A stretch of DNA of 64,000 nt from JBGASG01 sp046328035 (GTDB lineage: Bacteria; Cyanobacteriota; Vampirovibrionia; Obscuribacterales; Obscuribacteraceae): the NCBI GenBank assembly GCA_046328035.1, contig JAXLXI010000001.1, positions 434,001 to 498,000 of the forward strand, in the 5' to 3' direction. Each line of letters begins with the position of its first letter. Within the stretch, counting starts at the first letter, position 1. The position numbers and the translations under genes were made by a program. Under the pieces are notes generated by a model. That model saw only the letters and a program-made list of their open reading frames with translations, did no database searches and was not told where the DNA came from. Below, piece after piece: positions 18,523 to 27,311 of the stretch.

Positions 18523-19128
18523 ATGACTGAATCTTCCCTCGAATCGCCGTCACCATCGGAATCACCGATCGATCTCACCCATGTCAAAACGCAACTTGGA
18601 TCGGATGAGGAATTACTCTGGTATTGCCGATGCGATGCAAAACGCATGGAGGCACAAGGGAAGATTGCGATCTTCATTGGCATACCAATGCTGCTGTTTT
18701 TTGCACTGATCTTTGTGATTAACACCATTATGGGCTCTCCGGAATTATGGTCTAATCCGGCGGCTTGGTCAGAGAAATTGCCGTCGCTGGGGTTTCCTCT
18801 CTTGCTTGTGTTCTTTGCCGTGCTTCTCTTCCGGATGCCGAAGATGAATAGAGAGTGGTTTGGAAATTCCATACATGTTTTGACCAACAAGCGAATTTTT
18901 ATCTCTCGTTTTGGTAAGCCGCCATCATGGTCGTTTTTCGTTCGTGACCTCGAGGACCTTTCCTCGAGCGAGAACAGCGACGGCACCGGTGACATTACCT
19001 TCGCGTACACACCGAGGAGCGAAAGGCTCCGTCGCGGATGGTTTACGCTCTACGGAATACCCAACGCCAAAGATGCCGAGAAGAAGATCGCTGATGCTAT
19101 AGCGAACACCAAAGAGAAGCTGGTGTGA
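18523..19128 (+). CDS. Membrane protein with PH-like domain
   Basis: 201 residues. An acidic/Ser-Pro-rich N-terminus and LGSDEELLWYCRCD precede two membrane helices (about 47-68 and 85-105). After them comes a basic, beta-rich segment with NSIHVLTNKRIFISRFG, a pattern seen in bacterial PH-domain membrane proteins ('y.lTnkRvi...'). The function of such proteins is mostly unknown. It lies 30 bases after the SUKH gene and 12 bases before another small membrane protein gene, so the three may form one transcript. Confidence 0.65.
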   Translation: MTESSLESPSPSESPIDLTHVKTQLGSDEELLWYCRCDAKRMEAQGKIAIFIGIPMLLFFALIFVINTIMGSPELWSNPAAWSEKLPSLGFPLLLVFFAVLLFRMPKMNREWFGNSIHVLTNKRIFISRFGKPPSWSFFVRDLEDLSSSENSDGTGDITFAYTPRSERLRRGWFTLYGIPNAKDAEKKIADAIANTKEKLV

Positions 19129-19140
19129 TACGGTTGGATT

Positions 19141-19530
19141 ATGAAAGTAGCGACGGCGCGGAACGTTATCATTGCGGTTGGACTGGCACCATGGATAGGA
19201 TTTCTGCTGGAATATGTTCTGATGCCGGGCTTCGTTGTGCCGGCTCTGAATCATCCATTCATTCGCCTTTTGATTCTTGCATTGATAGTGTTCCAAGTTG
19301 TCGGATTGGCGATTTGTTACCGGCTTTTATGCGTGGGGGACAAAACGGATCTGCCACCGTCGTCCATGCGCACGCGGCAGCAAATGCAGACCAGGGCTAT
19401 TGTGCTGCTGGTAGCCCTCGGCATATTCCAGTTGTGTGCTGCGGCTTCGATTGGCATCGCTGGTCCGGTAGTGGTGTCGGTCGTTGACCAGAGCCTGCCA
19501 CCAATCCTGCGTTCAGGATCCGGCAAATAG
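19141..19530 (+). CDS. Small membrane protein with three or four helices
   Basis: 129 residues with hydrophobic stretches at about 8-35, 42-62 and 85-115. A short polar loop (CVGDKTDLPPSSMRTRQQ) lies in the middle. I recognise no family. It follows the PH-like membrane protein gene by 12 bases and is convergent with the histidine kinase gene at 19538, with a 7-base gap. The start ATG has no strong ribosome binding site, which fits translation coupled to the gene before it. Confidence 0.6.
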   Translation: MKVATARNVIIAVGLAPWIGFLLEYVLMPGFVVPALNHPFIRLLILALIVFQVVGLAICYRLLCVGDKTDLPPSSMRTRQQMQTRAIVLLVALGIFQLCAAASIGIAGPVVVSVVDQSLPPILRSGSGK

Positions 19531-19537
19531 CCTGGCT

Positions 19538-21355
19538 TCACTTCGGTAAGCGAACGAGCAGGCTGGTTCCGTCTTCAGCTGATGTGGTATCGGCGACGCT
19601 GGTGCTGCCGCCGTGCCGTTTCACGATCGCCTGGCAGAGCGCAAAGCCGAGTCCGAGGCTGTGACGCGTGCCACCGATTTCCACTTGCTGAAATCGTTCG
19701 AAGAGAAACTGTCGTTGCTCGGGCGGGATGTTGATGTTATTTGCCTTTACTTTGATGTCGGTGACACTATCAGGTCCGTTCTCGACGTCGACGACGAGCA
19801 GTCCGCCGCTCGGAGTCAACCGGATCAGTCCGGAAAGGAGGTGCGTCATCGCTTTGGTGAGTTTCTCGACATCTACGAATAACTCGATTTCGCTGCCTTC
19901 GAAGTGAGCGCGAATGTTTTTCTCCTCCAGCTGCTTGCCGACGTTTTCGATGGCTTTATCGATGATGTCTTCAGCTATGGTGGCAGTCGGTGCCAGCGGC
20001 ATCTTGTCGGCTTCGGTTTTTTCGAGATCGAGCAGGTCTGTGATCAGCAGAATCAGTTGAGAAACGTTGGCTCGGGTGCGCGCTATCTCGGATGATAGGT
20101 TGCCTGATTGGGAGCCCACTAATCCCATCTCCAACATTTCGAGAAACATGCCCACTGAGGTGAGCGGCGTGCGCAATTCGTGGCTGACCATTGCTACGAA
20201 GGCGCGGCGCATTTTTTGAATCTGATGGCGTTCTGAAACGTCGAGCAACATGGCCAGTCGGCGCTCATCACTTTCTGAGACGGCCGACGGCGTGGTGGAC
20301 AGCTCGACGTAAACGGAGGAGCCGTCCTTGCGTGTTCCGGAAACTTCCACCACTTGCTGTGGAGGCAGGTGGGCGATCCAGTTGGAGTCCTGGGCGTAGC
20401 TGCTGGTCGAAAGCAGGGACGAGAGATTCCTGTCCAGCAACTCCGGCTGGTCGTATCCGAGAATGCGTTCGCTAGCGGAGTTGGCAAACTCGATATCCGA
20501 GTGTTTGTCGAGCACTGCCAGACCGACGGGAATGTTTTCGATCATCGAGCGCATCTGTTGCTCGCTGCGCTTTAGCAGCTCTTCTTCGCCTTTCAAAGAC
20601 TCCACCATCTTGTGGAATGCCACGTCGATGGTGGCAATCTCATCAGCGCCGCGCATTGGTGATTGCAACGGACGTTTTTCTCGCAGTCGTCGCGAGTTGT
20701 CGAGGACGATGTTGAGACGAGAGCGTAATCTGCCTACGAAGAAAAGCGCCAGAAATACCGCCAGCACCACGTTGGCGCTGCCGCCGATCAGAAGCACTGT
20801 TTTGGTGCGTTCTCGCTGCTGCCGCATCGTTTCCGGCAGCAAGCTCTCCTTCTGCCGCTCAGTGCGAAGAAACGCTTTCATGTCGCGCACGAGTGCCGCC
20901 AGCTTCGGCTGCAGATCCACATACTGCACAAAGTAAATGACATAGTGCGGATCGGCGTCGGCCTTAGCCTTCATCTTCTTGATGATGTCCAGCCCCGTGT
21001 TCAAATTCTCATCGATGCGGTTAAGGCGCGCGGTCTGTTCCTCGTTGTTGCGCAGCTCGTTCTTGAGCCAGGCCATGATCTCCGGAATTCTCTGAATCGC
21101 ATGGTTGTATCGCTGTTCTTCGTCGGGCGTGTGGTGCAGCGCGAATTTCCCCAGCGAGTCACCGGCGTTGTATATCTCCTGGAGCAAGTCACTGCCCATG
21201 GTGATGATCTCTTTGGTCTTCTCTTCACGGCGTGAGTCCATTTCCGCTTGATCGACCAGGACCGAATATTGTTGGACGAATACCAGCTCGAGCAGTAGCA
21301 GGAGCACTACAAGTAATGCGCCCTGGTGACCAAGTTTAAGTGTCGGCAGTTTCAT
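19538..21355 (-). CDS. Membrane PAS sensor histidine kinase with intact H-box but degenerate ATPase domain
   Basis: 605 residues. The order is: membrane helix about 12-32; extracytoplasmic helical sensor 35-185; second helix 186-208; linker helix; PAS 265-375; H-box with His392 in VSHELRTPLT. The ATPase domain is decayed. The N-box position reads HLLSGLIRLT, with Gly509 in place of the Mg-binding Asn. The G1 Asp-x-Gly-x-Gly is absent (KVKANNINIPP), and G2 is HSLGLGF. It probably cannot bind ATP normally and may instead be phosphorylated in trans. Its ATG overlaps the stop of the paralogous kinase upstream (ATGA), so the two are co-translated. Confidence 0.9.
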   Translation of the reverse strand: MKLPTLKLGHQGALLVVLLLLLELVFVQQYSVLVDQAEMDSRREEKTKEIITMGSDLLQEIYNAGDSLGKFALHHTPDEEQRYNHAIQRIPEIMAWLKNELRNNEEQTARLNRIDENLNTGLDIIKKMKAKADADPHYVIYFVQYVDLQPKLAALVRDMKAFLRTERQKESLLPETMRQQRERTKTVLLIGGSANVVLAVFLALFFVGRLRSRLNIVLDNSRRLREKRPLQSPMRGADEIATIDVAFHKMVESLKGEEELLKRSEQQMRSMIENIPVGLAVLDKHSDIEFANSASERILGYDQPELLDRNLSSLLSTSSYAQDSNWIAHLPPQQVVEVSGTRKDGSSVYVELSTTPSAVSESDERRLAMLLDVSERHQIQKMRRAFVAMVSHELRTPLTSVGMFLEMLEMGLVGSQSGNLSSEIARTRANVSQLILLITDLLDLEKTEADKMPLAPTATIAEDIIDKAIENVGKQLEEKNIRAHFEGSEIELFVDVEKLTKAMTHLLSGLIRLTPSGGLLVVDVENGPDSVTDIKVKANNINIPPEQRQFLFERFQQVEIGGTRHSLGLGFALCQAIVKRHGGSTSVADTTSAEDGTSLLVRLPK

Positions 21356-23217
21356 GACCCTGACCTCGCAGTCGGCAGAGTCAACCAGAATTTACTCCCC
21401 TGTCCTTCCTTGCTGACGACGCCAATCGCGCCTCCATGTTCTTCGACAATAGCTTTGCAGATCGCCAGACCCAAACCGGTGCCACCTTTCTCAGTGGCAT
21501 CGCGCCTGTCTACTTGTTGAAACTGCTGGAACAAAGAACCGATTCGCTCTTCCGGAATACCTCGCCCCTGGTCGATGACCGCAACCTCTATCTGGTCGGT
21601 GTTCGGTGTCAGGGCAACTGTTATGGTGCTGTTTTCCGGGGAGAACTTGATGGCGTTCGACAGGAAGTTGACAATTACCTGCACGATGCGGTCTTCATCG
21701 GCAAAGACGAGAAGATTTGTGGAGTCCGCTGGCGGGGGAACTTCGATGTTCACCTTGCGCTTTTCTGCCAGACTGCTGACGCCGTCGACAGACCGTTCCA
21801 GTATGCTGGCGATTCTGGAGTCTGTCGGATTGATCTCAATCTTGCCGGACTCTAGCCTCTCGAGGTCGAACAAATCATTCAGTAGAAGCAGCAAGCGCTT
21901 GATGTTTTTCTGGGCTTTGTCTGTCCCCTCACCCGCTTCGTCACTGACTGCACCGAAGTTTCCAGAACGATAATCAGAGAAAAATGTGTCGATTAGCGTC
22001 AGTGGTGTACGCAGCTCCTCGCGAATCATATTGACGAACGAGAGTCGCAGCTTTTGCAACTCATGGCGCTCGGTGGCATCCAAGAACATGGCGATGTGCT
22101 GGGTGTTCTCGCCGACCTTCACTTCCGCCAGCGAGAAGTCTGCCGGGAAGAGCGAACCATCTTTGCGGCGTGCGGAGATCTCGCTGATGGTGTCCAGGGC
22201 ATTGCTCAGTAAGTCGATGTTCTGTCCTCGTGAATCATCCGCAGGCAAAAGCATTGAGAAGTGATGCCCGATCAGGTCTGCCTGGTCGTACGCGAACGAT
22301 TTGTTGATCGCCCGATTGGCAAACTGAATTGCTCCTGCGGCGTCTAGAACCACCACCCCGATCGGAACACTTTCAAGGATAGTGCGCAGTCGCGTTTCGC
22401 TTTGTTTGAGCAGAGCTTCTTCGCGTCTGACTGCTGCTGCTGTTTCGTGAAAAGCCCTATCGACCTCCGCAATCTCATCCGACCCGGATAGAGGGGGATT
22501 GAGCTGCGCACCGGTCTCCAGACGTTTGACGTTGTCGCCCACAACATCCAGACGGCGAGCAATTTTGCGGGTGAAGAAGAGAATCATGATGATAAAGAAG
22601 ATGATGTTCGTACCCAGCCCCACCCAGAGTGCGGCGCGTGTCGCTGTGCGCTGCGCGCGTTCTTTGCTGGGCGCCTCATCTTCGATGGCGCGCCCGTATG
22701 CCATCAGCTTTTCGAGGTCGACCACCATCTCATCGACGTTGTGCTGAATCGGCATGCGGCGTTGCCGCCAAATTTTCAGGGCTTCCTGATTGGTCATTGA
22801 TTCGGCATCGCGTTTGATACCGTCGATTACGGGTGCGCAGACCTGCAGGTTCTGGTCTATGTGTGCAATCAGTTGCTCGGGTTCACCGGTGCCTTTGAGA
22901 TTTTCCTTGAGCCAACTCACCATCTCCGGCAGTTCTTCCAGCCCGGCTTTGTATCTCTCGGTGCTGCCGAGAGCGCGCGAAGCCGTGAACTTGCCGACCG
23001 CATCGCCGGTGTCATACATGACGAGCAGCAAGCGACTGGCTTTGCTCGTCACCTCCCGCGCGAAGTCCTGGCGGCGCGCTTCGTTTTCTGTTTGGGCGAG
23101 CAATGCAATCAGAGTACCGACAAACGCAAACTCGCAAATCAGGAGTGCCACCACCAGAATCACACCCTGCTGGGCCAGATTCAGCGGCGGCGTTCTAAAT
23201 CGCGAATGTCTTGACAT
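21352..23217 (-). CDS. Membrane PAS sensor histidine kinase lacking the phosphoacceptor His
   Basis: 621 residues from the ATG at 23215-23217 (AAAGGA 7 bases upstream; a GTG at 23238 is the alternative). It has the same layout as the kinase at 19538, including a shared sensor motif (MYDTGDAVGKF against IYNAGDSLGKF), so the two are a tandem duplication. The H-box reads NMIREELRTPLT: the phosphoacceptor His is replaced by Glu400, with Arg before it. The ATPase domain is intact: N-box NFLSNAIKFS with Asn521, G1 DQGRGIP, G2 GGTGLGLAIC. It should therefore bind ATP but cannot phosphorylate itself on the usual residue. It is the first gene of the pair. Confidence 0.9.
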   Translation of the reverse strand: MSRHSRFRTPPLNLAQQGVILVVALLICEFAFVGTLIALLAQTENEARRQDFAREVTSKASRLLLVMYDTGDAVGKFTASRALGSTERYKAGLEELPEMVSWLKENLKGTGEPEQLIAHIDQNLQVCAPVIDGIKRDAESMTNQEALKIWRQRRMPIQHNVDEMVVDLEKLMAYGRAIEDEAPSKERAQRTATRAALWVGLGTNIIFFIIMILFFTRKIARRLDVVGDNVKRLETGAQLNPPLSGSDEIAEVDRAFHETAAAVRREEALLKQSETRLRTILESVPIGVVVLDAAGAIQFANRAINKSFAYDQADLIGHHFSMLLPADDSRGQNIDLLSNALDTISEISARRKDGSLFPADFSLAEVKVGENTQHIAMFLDATERHELQKLRLSFVNMIREELRTPLTLIDTFFSDYRSGNFGAVSDEAGEGTDKAQKNIKRLLLLLNDLFDLERLESGKIEINPTDSRIASILERSVDGVSSLAEKRKVNIEVPPPADSTNLLVFADEDRIVQVIVNFLSNAIKFSPENSTITVALTPNTDQIEVAVIDQGRGIPEERIGSLFQQFQQVDRRDATEKGGTGLGLAICKAIVEEHGGAIGVVSKEGQGSKFWLTLPTARSGS

Positions 23218-23220
23218 TCG
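23203..23220. promoter_or_regulatory. Perfect dyad overlapping the histidine kinase start
   Basis: CGAATGTC, TT, GACATTCG: two 8-base arms with a 2-base centre, covering the preferred ATG of the kinase gene (23215-23217). The loop is too short for a stable RNA hairpin, so a protein binding site is more likely. The divergent gene at 23247 shares the region. It could be coincidental, because it lies in a coding/start context. Confidence 0.35.
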
Positions 23221-23246
23221 ATTCCTTTTGCTGTCCACCAGTGATC

Positions 23247-24305
23247 ATGTTCCCTTATGATCACTATGTTCAGCTCCCGATTGAGGGAGTTAACCTAGTC
23301 GACGACGATAGTAGGAGACCGGCTTTGGACGACGATCAAGAGCAGCCGCTTGCTCAGGACAACACAGGCGGCGCGATGCTCGGGCACATTCAGCGCTATA
23401 AGGCGTACATCAGCGATCTGAAGAAAGGCAACTCCAGCGGTATCAGCGCCGCATTCGGGCGGGCGTCAGATTTGTTGCCGCCGGAGGTCATGCAGGTGGC
23501 GCCGCCGGCTGCGAAATCAAGCGCCAACTCTGCGGTCGCCCAAGCCGGCAGTGCCGCCCCGACTCCCGCATTAGACGACATCGTATTTGCATCCGGTGCG
23601 GACACGACACAGTTGCGAGCGTCGGTCGAGGAGTTGATTGAGGAGTGCGCAACCGAACTTGAAAATCCAGTCGGCGAGACTCTTGACACCCCGTATGGCG
23701 AACTCACCGTCGACGAAGTTTTTGTCGAAGGCAGTAGGCGCACGTTTATGCTTTCTGATTTACGGGTCATTGATGAAGCCGAATATCTGCGGTGGCGTCG
23801 TGTGCCCGAGGTGATTGCGGCTTCCGTGCCGTTCAGCGGCGACAGCGCACCAGACCTTGCCGTCACTACAGCGACGGGTAATTTGCTTTGGAACGTCTAT
23901 TTCAACGGCTACGAGGCAGAAAAGATCGCCATGTTCGACGGCACTTTTATCGGGCGCGCCGAGGGCCGGGATGAAATGGTGCTAGCGTTGCGTGTAGGTC
24001 CGGGGCAGATGAAAGCTTTCATTCTTTCGGGGCTGATGGTCGATCCCACCACCGGCAATGTTTTCGCCGAGGCGAATCAGGGCGCGTTCAGCGCAGGTTT
24101 CCTCAATAACGGCTGGCGCGTTTTTCAATACCGCACGCGCGAACACGGTGACCTCTACTACGTGAGCGAGCCGCCACTTCCCGATTGCGAATCAGTCACC
24201 ATTCAAGTCAACAATCTGTCCATCGACATGGAGACCGGTGCGGTTTCTTATGAAACCACAGACAGTGCCGCGGTTGTCACCCTGCGCAGTCGCCGTTTAA
24301 TTTGA
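23247..24305 (+). CDS. Hypothetical soluble protein
   Basis: 352 residues from the ATG at 23247; no ribosome binding site is evident, and a GTG lies 6 bases upstream. An Asp/Gln/Pro/Ala-rich N-terminal third of low complexity is followed by a folded beta-rich domain. That domain contains FNGYEAEKIAMFDGTFIGRA, KAFILSGLMVDPTTGNVFAE and CESVTIQVNNLSIDMETGAV. There is no signal peptide or membrane helix. I recognise no family. It is divergent from the histidine kinase pair, so it may share its regulation. Confidence 0.6.
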   Translation: MFPYDHYVQLPIEGVNLVDDDSRRPALDDDQEQPLAQDNTGGAMLGHIQRYKAYISDLKKGNSSGISAAFGRASDLLPPEVMQVAPPAAKSSANSAVAQAGSAAPTPALDDIVFASGADTTQLRASVEELIEECATELENPVGETLDTPYGELTVDEVFVEGSRRTFMLSDLRVIDEAEYLRWRRVPEVIAASVPFSGDSAPDLAVTTATGNLLWNVYFNGYEAEKIAMFDGTFIGRAEGRDEMVLALRVGPGQMKAFILSGLMVDPTTGNVFAEANQGAFSAGFLNNGWRVFQYRTREHGDLYYVSEPPLPDCESVTIQVNNLSIDMETGAVSYETTDSAAVVTLRSRRLI

Positions 24306-24318
24306 GAGCGCGCCCGAC

Positions 24319-25392
24319 TCAGTGATCGCCTGCTCCGAAAGCAGGTCGATTAACGATCGGCTTGCCATCTGGGCTGGTCGAGATCATCGCGCCGTTGCTC
24401 TTGTATTGCACGCGCTCGTTGGATCGTACATATTTGGTTAGAGAGCCATCGGAGTCAACCTGAAAGTCTATTCGTTCAGGAGGCGCACCCGGTTGTTCCG
24501 GAATTCTCACCCACATGTTGTCGGCGGATTTGACACCAGGCACCGTGTCGATGCGGCGATAGCTTTCGGTGGTGCCGCTGCTCATAATTGTTACTTCGCG
24601 TGGGGCACCACTTTCATCGCGATTGACGGTAGTGAGATTTCCATACGCGTCAACGGTTTGCACAGGCAACCAGTGACCGCCCAAATGCCGATACCCGACA
24701 GTGGCTCCATTAGCCAGTGTCCAGGTGCGATGACTGGCGTTCTCGGTGACTTGCAGCGTACCGTCGGGCAGCATCTCGGCGTGCGGATAATCTCCGTCGG
24801 TGCGCAGTGGCAACTCGCTGCCCGCTATCTTGACCGACATCGGTTTGCCGTTGCCGTCCAGTGTGACCGTGAGTTTATCTCCGGCTGCTCGATCTACTTC
24901 GCGAATGTTGCCCTGAGCGTCGCGCCAGACTGTGCCACCGTCGCTGTTCATCGACTTCCAGTCGGCGGGATGTTCGGATGCCTTGTCGTAGTCGCGGCTC
25001 TTCTCCCACTTATCCAGCTGTCCGTTCTTTGTTTTGCCGACGATCTTGCCTGAATCGCTGTCGACCAAAAACTTGCCGTCCACGTGTCCGGAGTCGTTTC
25101 GATGGATCATCAGCAGGCGACCCTTGCGATCAAAACCAATCAGCTCGAGATCCGAATTTGCCAGCGGTCCGCCCGGCGCGTGCAGCTCATTGTTGAGAGT
25201 CTTGATTCGCTTGCTGGCCGCAATCAGCCGTTCATTGTCTGATATAGCGCCCGTGTGACGGCCTTCCGCGGGTGCATCCCAATAGCTCTTCGCCAACTCG
25301 CGAATCGGCTGGTTCGGCTGATCGGCGCCGGCGCGCCCATCCTTGACCGTGGTCCGATTGAGGACCTTTTCATCGAGGTTGTGTTCTTTCAT
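24319..25392 (-). CDS. Hypothetical protein with YD/RHS-like beta repeats
   Basis: 357 residues, starting at the ATG at 25390-25392 with CAGGG upstream. The chain has recurring short strands with Asp-Gly/Asn-Gly turns such as DSDGSLTKYV, DAYGNLTTVNRDESG and DGNGKPMSVKI. These resemble the tyrosine/aspartate-rich repeats of RHS/YD proteins and of the N-terminal shells of some secreted effectors. There is no signal peptide. No toxin domain is seen, and the C-terminus is short and ends after KPIVNRPAFGAGDH. It is convergent with the gene before it (13-base gap) and divergent from the receiver-kinase fusion. Confidence 0.65.
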   Translation of the reverse strand: MKEHNLDEKVLNRTTVKDGRAGADQPNQPIRELAKSYWDAPAEGRHTGAISDNERLIAASKRIKTLNNELHAPGGPLANSDLELIGFDRKGRLLMIHRNDSGHVDGKFLVDSDSGKIVGKTKNGQLDKWEKSRDYDKASEHPADWKSMNSDGGTVWRDAQGNIREVDRAAGDKLTVTLDGNGKPMSVKIAGSELPLRTDGDYPHAEMLPDGTLQVTENASHRTWTLANGATVGYRHLGGHWLPVQTVDAYGNLTTVNRDESGAPREVTIMSSGTTESYRRIDTVPGVKSADNMWVRIPEQPGAPPERIDFQVDSDGSLTKYVRSNERVQYKSNGAMISTSPDGKPIVNRPAFGAGDH

Positions 25393-25455
25393 AGCCGACC
25401 CTGTCCGTAGGGGGTATAGTCTAGTCTACCAGAGGTCGAAATCGGGACTTCCACA

Positions 25456-27174
25456 TTGGCAAAAATACTGATAGTCGAGGACGATCGGGAATTAGCCAAT
25501 TTTGTGCGCTCGTATCTCGAGTTTGAAAATCACACGGTCGAGGTCTACCATGTGGGTGGCGAGGGGCGAGCCAAGCTCCTGGGCGCGCAGTTCAACCTGG
25601 TTATTCTCGATTGGGAAATCCCGGAAGTAAGCGGCGTCGAGATGCTCAAGGAGTTTCGTGACCAGGGCGGCAAGACGCCGGTGCTGATGCTCACAGGCAA
25701 GGACCAGGTCGAGGACAAAGAAACCGGACTCGATTGTGGTGCCGATGATTACCTGACCAAGCCGTTCGACATGAAGGAACTGGGCGCTCGCATTCGTGCC
25801 CTCCTGCGCCGCCAGTCTCAAGGCGAATCTAAGTTACCGGCAATTGCCGACGTCCGCCTCGACAAAGATTCGCAGCGCGCGCTGCAAGGCGGTCGCTCCG
25901 TGGCGCTTACGCAGCGCGAATTACAGTTTCTTGAATTTCTGATTGCTCATCCATCAGAGCCGCTGGCGGCAACTGATTATTTGCAGCGCGTCTGGCCTGA
26001 CGAAGGCGATATGACAGCCGATGTCGTCAAGTCGACAATCATGCGCCTGCGGAAAAAGCTGGATCCCCAGGCGACTTTCATTTGCCCGCATCTGTACTCC
26101 AGGACTGGTGCCACCACAGGGAGTGCCGCGCGCACGGCCGGTCAGGCACTGCCGGCGGCCGATGACGATGAGCGGACCGGCATGTCGGCTCTCAATGCCG
26201 ATGACGATGATGAAGAAGACATCGATTTGATGATTGGCACCGTCCTCGACGGCAAATACGAGATATTGGAGGTATTAGGTGGGGGCGGCACCGGGCTTGT
26301 CTACAGAGCGAAGCATCGGCAGTTGCAAACCATGGTGGCAGTGAAGGTCCTGATCTCTCCGCTGGCGCTCAGCTCTGAAAATGTGCGTCGATTTAAGCGC
26401 GAGGCCAAGACCGTCATTGGTTTCTCACACCAGAACATTCTCACTGTTCATGACTTTGGTGCTTCGGTGGATGGTCAGCCCTATCTAGTGATGGAGCTGA
26501 TCACCGGGGAAAGCCTGTCGGATTTCATAGAGCGGCGCGGCAAAATACCGGTGTCCGAGACTCTCGAGATTTTGCGACAAACTTGCGACGGCTTGCAGTA
26601 TGCCCACGAACATGGAGCAATACACCGCGACATCAAACCGAGCAATATCATGTTGCTGGCAGGCGGCGGCGGCGTCAAAATCGTCGACTTCGGATTGGCG
26701 AAGAAAGTCGAACAGGACGAGCGCACCGAAAAATTGACCATGACCGGCGATGTGCTGGGCAGCCCGCCATACATGAGCCCGGAGCAATGCCGTGGGTTTC
26801 CTCTCGACCAGCGTACCGACATCTATTCGCTGGGCTGCGTGATGTACGAGATGCTGACCGGCGCCAGAGCCTTCACCGGCACCGAACCGATTGCGATCAT
26901 CTGGAACCAGGTCACGCAGGAGCCACCACATCTGGTATTGCCGGAAGTGGATGGCCGTTTGCGCGAGCGGCTCGACTTGATAGTGATGAAATGTCTGGCC
27001 AAGGAAACCGACCGACGCTATCAGACCATCAGCGATTTGAAAGCCGATCTCGAACAGGTGCATGCCGAGGGCGGCGGGCTCTCGGGGCGTGCCCGCACGC
27101 TCATGGATATCGTGTCTATGGAGTGGCAAAAGCTGCGCCGCAAGATAATGCGTATGCTCGGGCGGATGAGCTAA
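25456..27174 (+). CDS. Receiver-winged helix-Ser/Thr kinase fusion
   Basis: 572 residues. The start is TTG at 25456, fixed because the receiver strand AKILIVEDD begins immediately after it. The receiver (1-118) has E8-D9-D10, phosphoacceptor Asp52 in ILDWEIPEVSG, Thr80 and Lys102. An OmpR-type winged helix (about 130-208) has TQRELQFLEFL and DVVKSTIMRLRKKLD. A 50-residue acidic linker rich in Asp leads to a complete Ser/Thr kinase (about 265-530) with GGGGTG loop, K297, HRD 390-392, DFG 411-413 and GSPPYMSPEQ. The predicted role is a DNA-binding regulator whose attached kinase is controlled by His-Asp phosphorylation, or the reverse. No histidine kinase is directly adjacent. Confidence 0.93.
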   Translation: MAKILIVEDDRELANFVRSYLEFENHTVEVYHVGGEGRAKLLGAQFNLVILDWEIPEVSGVEMLKEFRDQGGKTPVLMLTGKDQVEDKETGLDCGADDYLTKPFDMKELGARIRALLRRQSQGESKLPAIADVRLDKDSQRALQGGRSVALTQRELQFLEFLIAHPSEPLAATDYLQRVWPDEGDMTADVVKSTIMRLRKKLDPQATFICPHLYSRTGATTGSAARTAGQALPAADDDERTGMSALNADDDDEEDIDLMIGTVLDGKYEILEVLGGGGTGLVYRAKHRQLQTMVAVKVLISPLALSSENVRRFKREAKTVIGFSHQNILTVHDFGASVDGQPYLVMELITGESLSDFIERRGKIPVSETLEILRQTCDGLQYAHEHGAIHRDIKPSNIMLLAGGGGVKIVDFGLAKKVEQDERTEKLTMTGDVLGSPPYMSPEQCRGFPLDQRTDIYSLGCVMYEMLTGARAFTGTEPIAIIWNQVTQEPPHLVLPEVDGRLRERLDLIVMKCLAKETDRRYQTISDLKADLEQVHAEGGGLSGRARTLMDIVSMEWQKLRRKIMRMLGRMS

Positions 27175-27180
27175 GGTTTC

Positions 27181-27204
27181 CACTTGTTGTGTTGGAAACA
27201 AGTG
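27181..27204 (+). terminator. Possible weak hairpin after the receiver-kinase gene
   Basis: CACTTGTT and AACAAGTG pair over 8 bases around an 8-base loop, 6 bases after the stop codon. No T-run follows, so intrinsic termination is doubtful. Confidence 0.3.
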
Positions 27205-27311
27205 TGCTTCACTGGATGTAACAGTTACAATTTTCTGGTTTCGCATCCGGCAACACGTCCGCCGGACATTGGAGTTCTGCCGAGATGCTGCCCTTGAGGG
27301 AGGGCTCGGCG

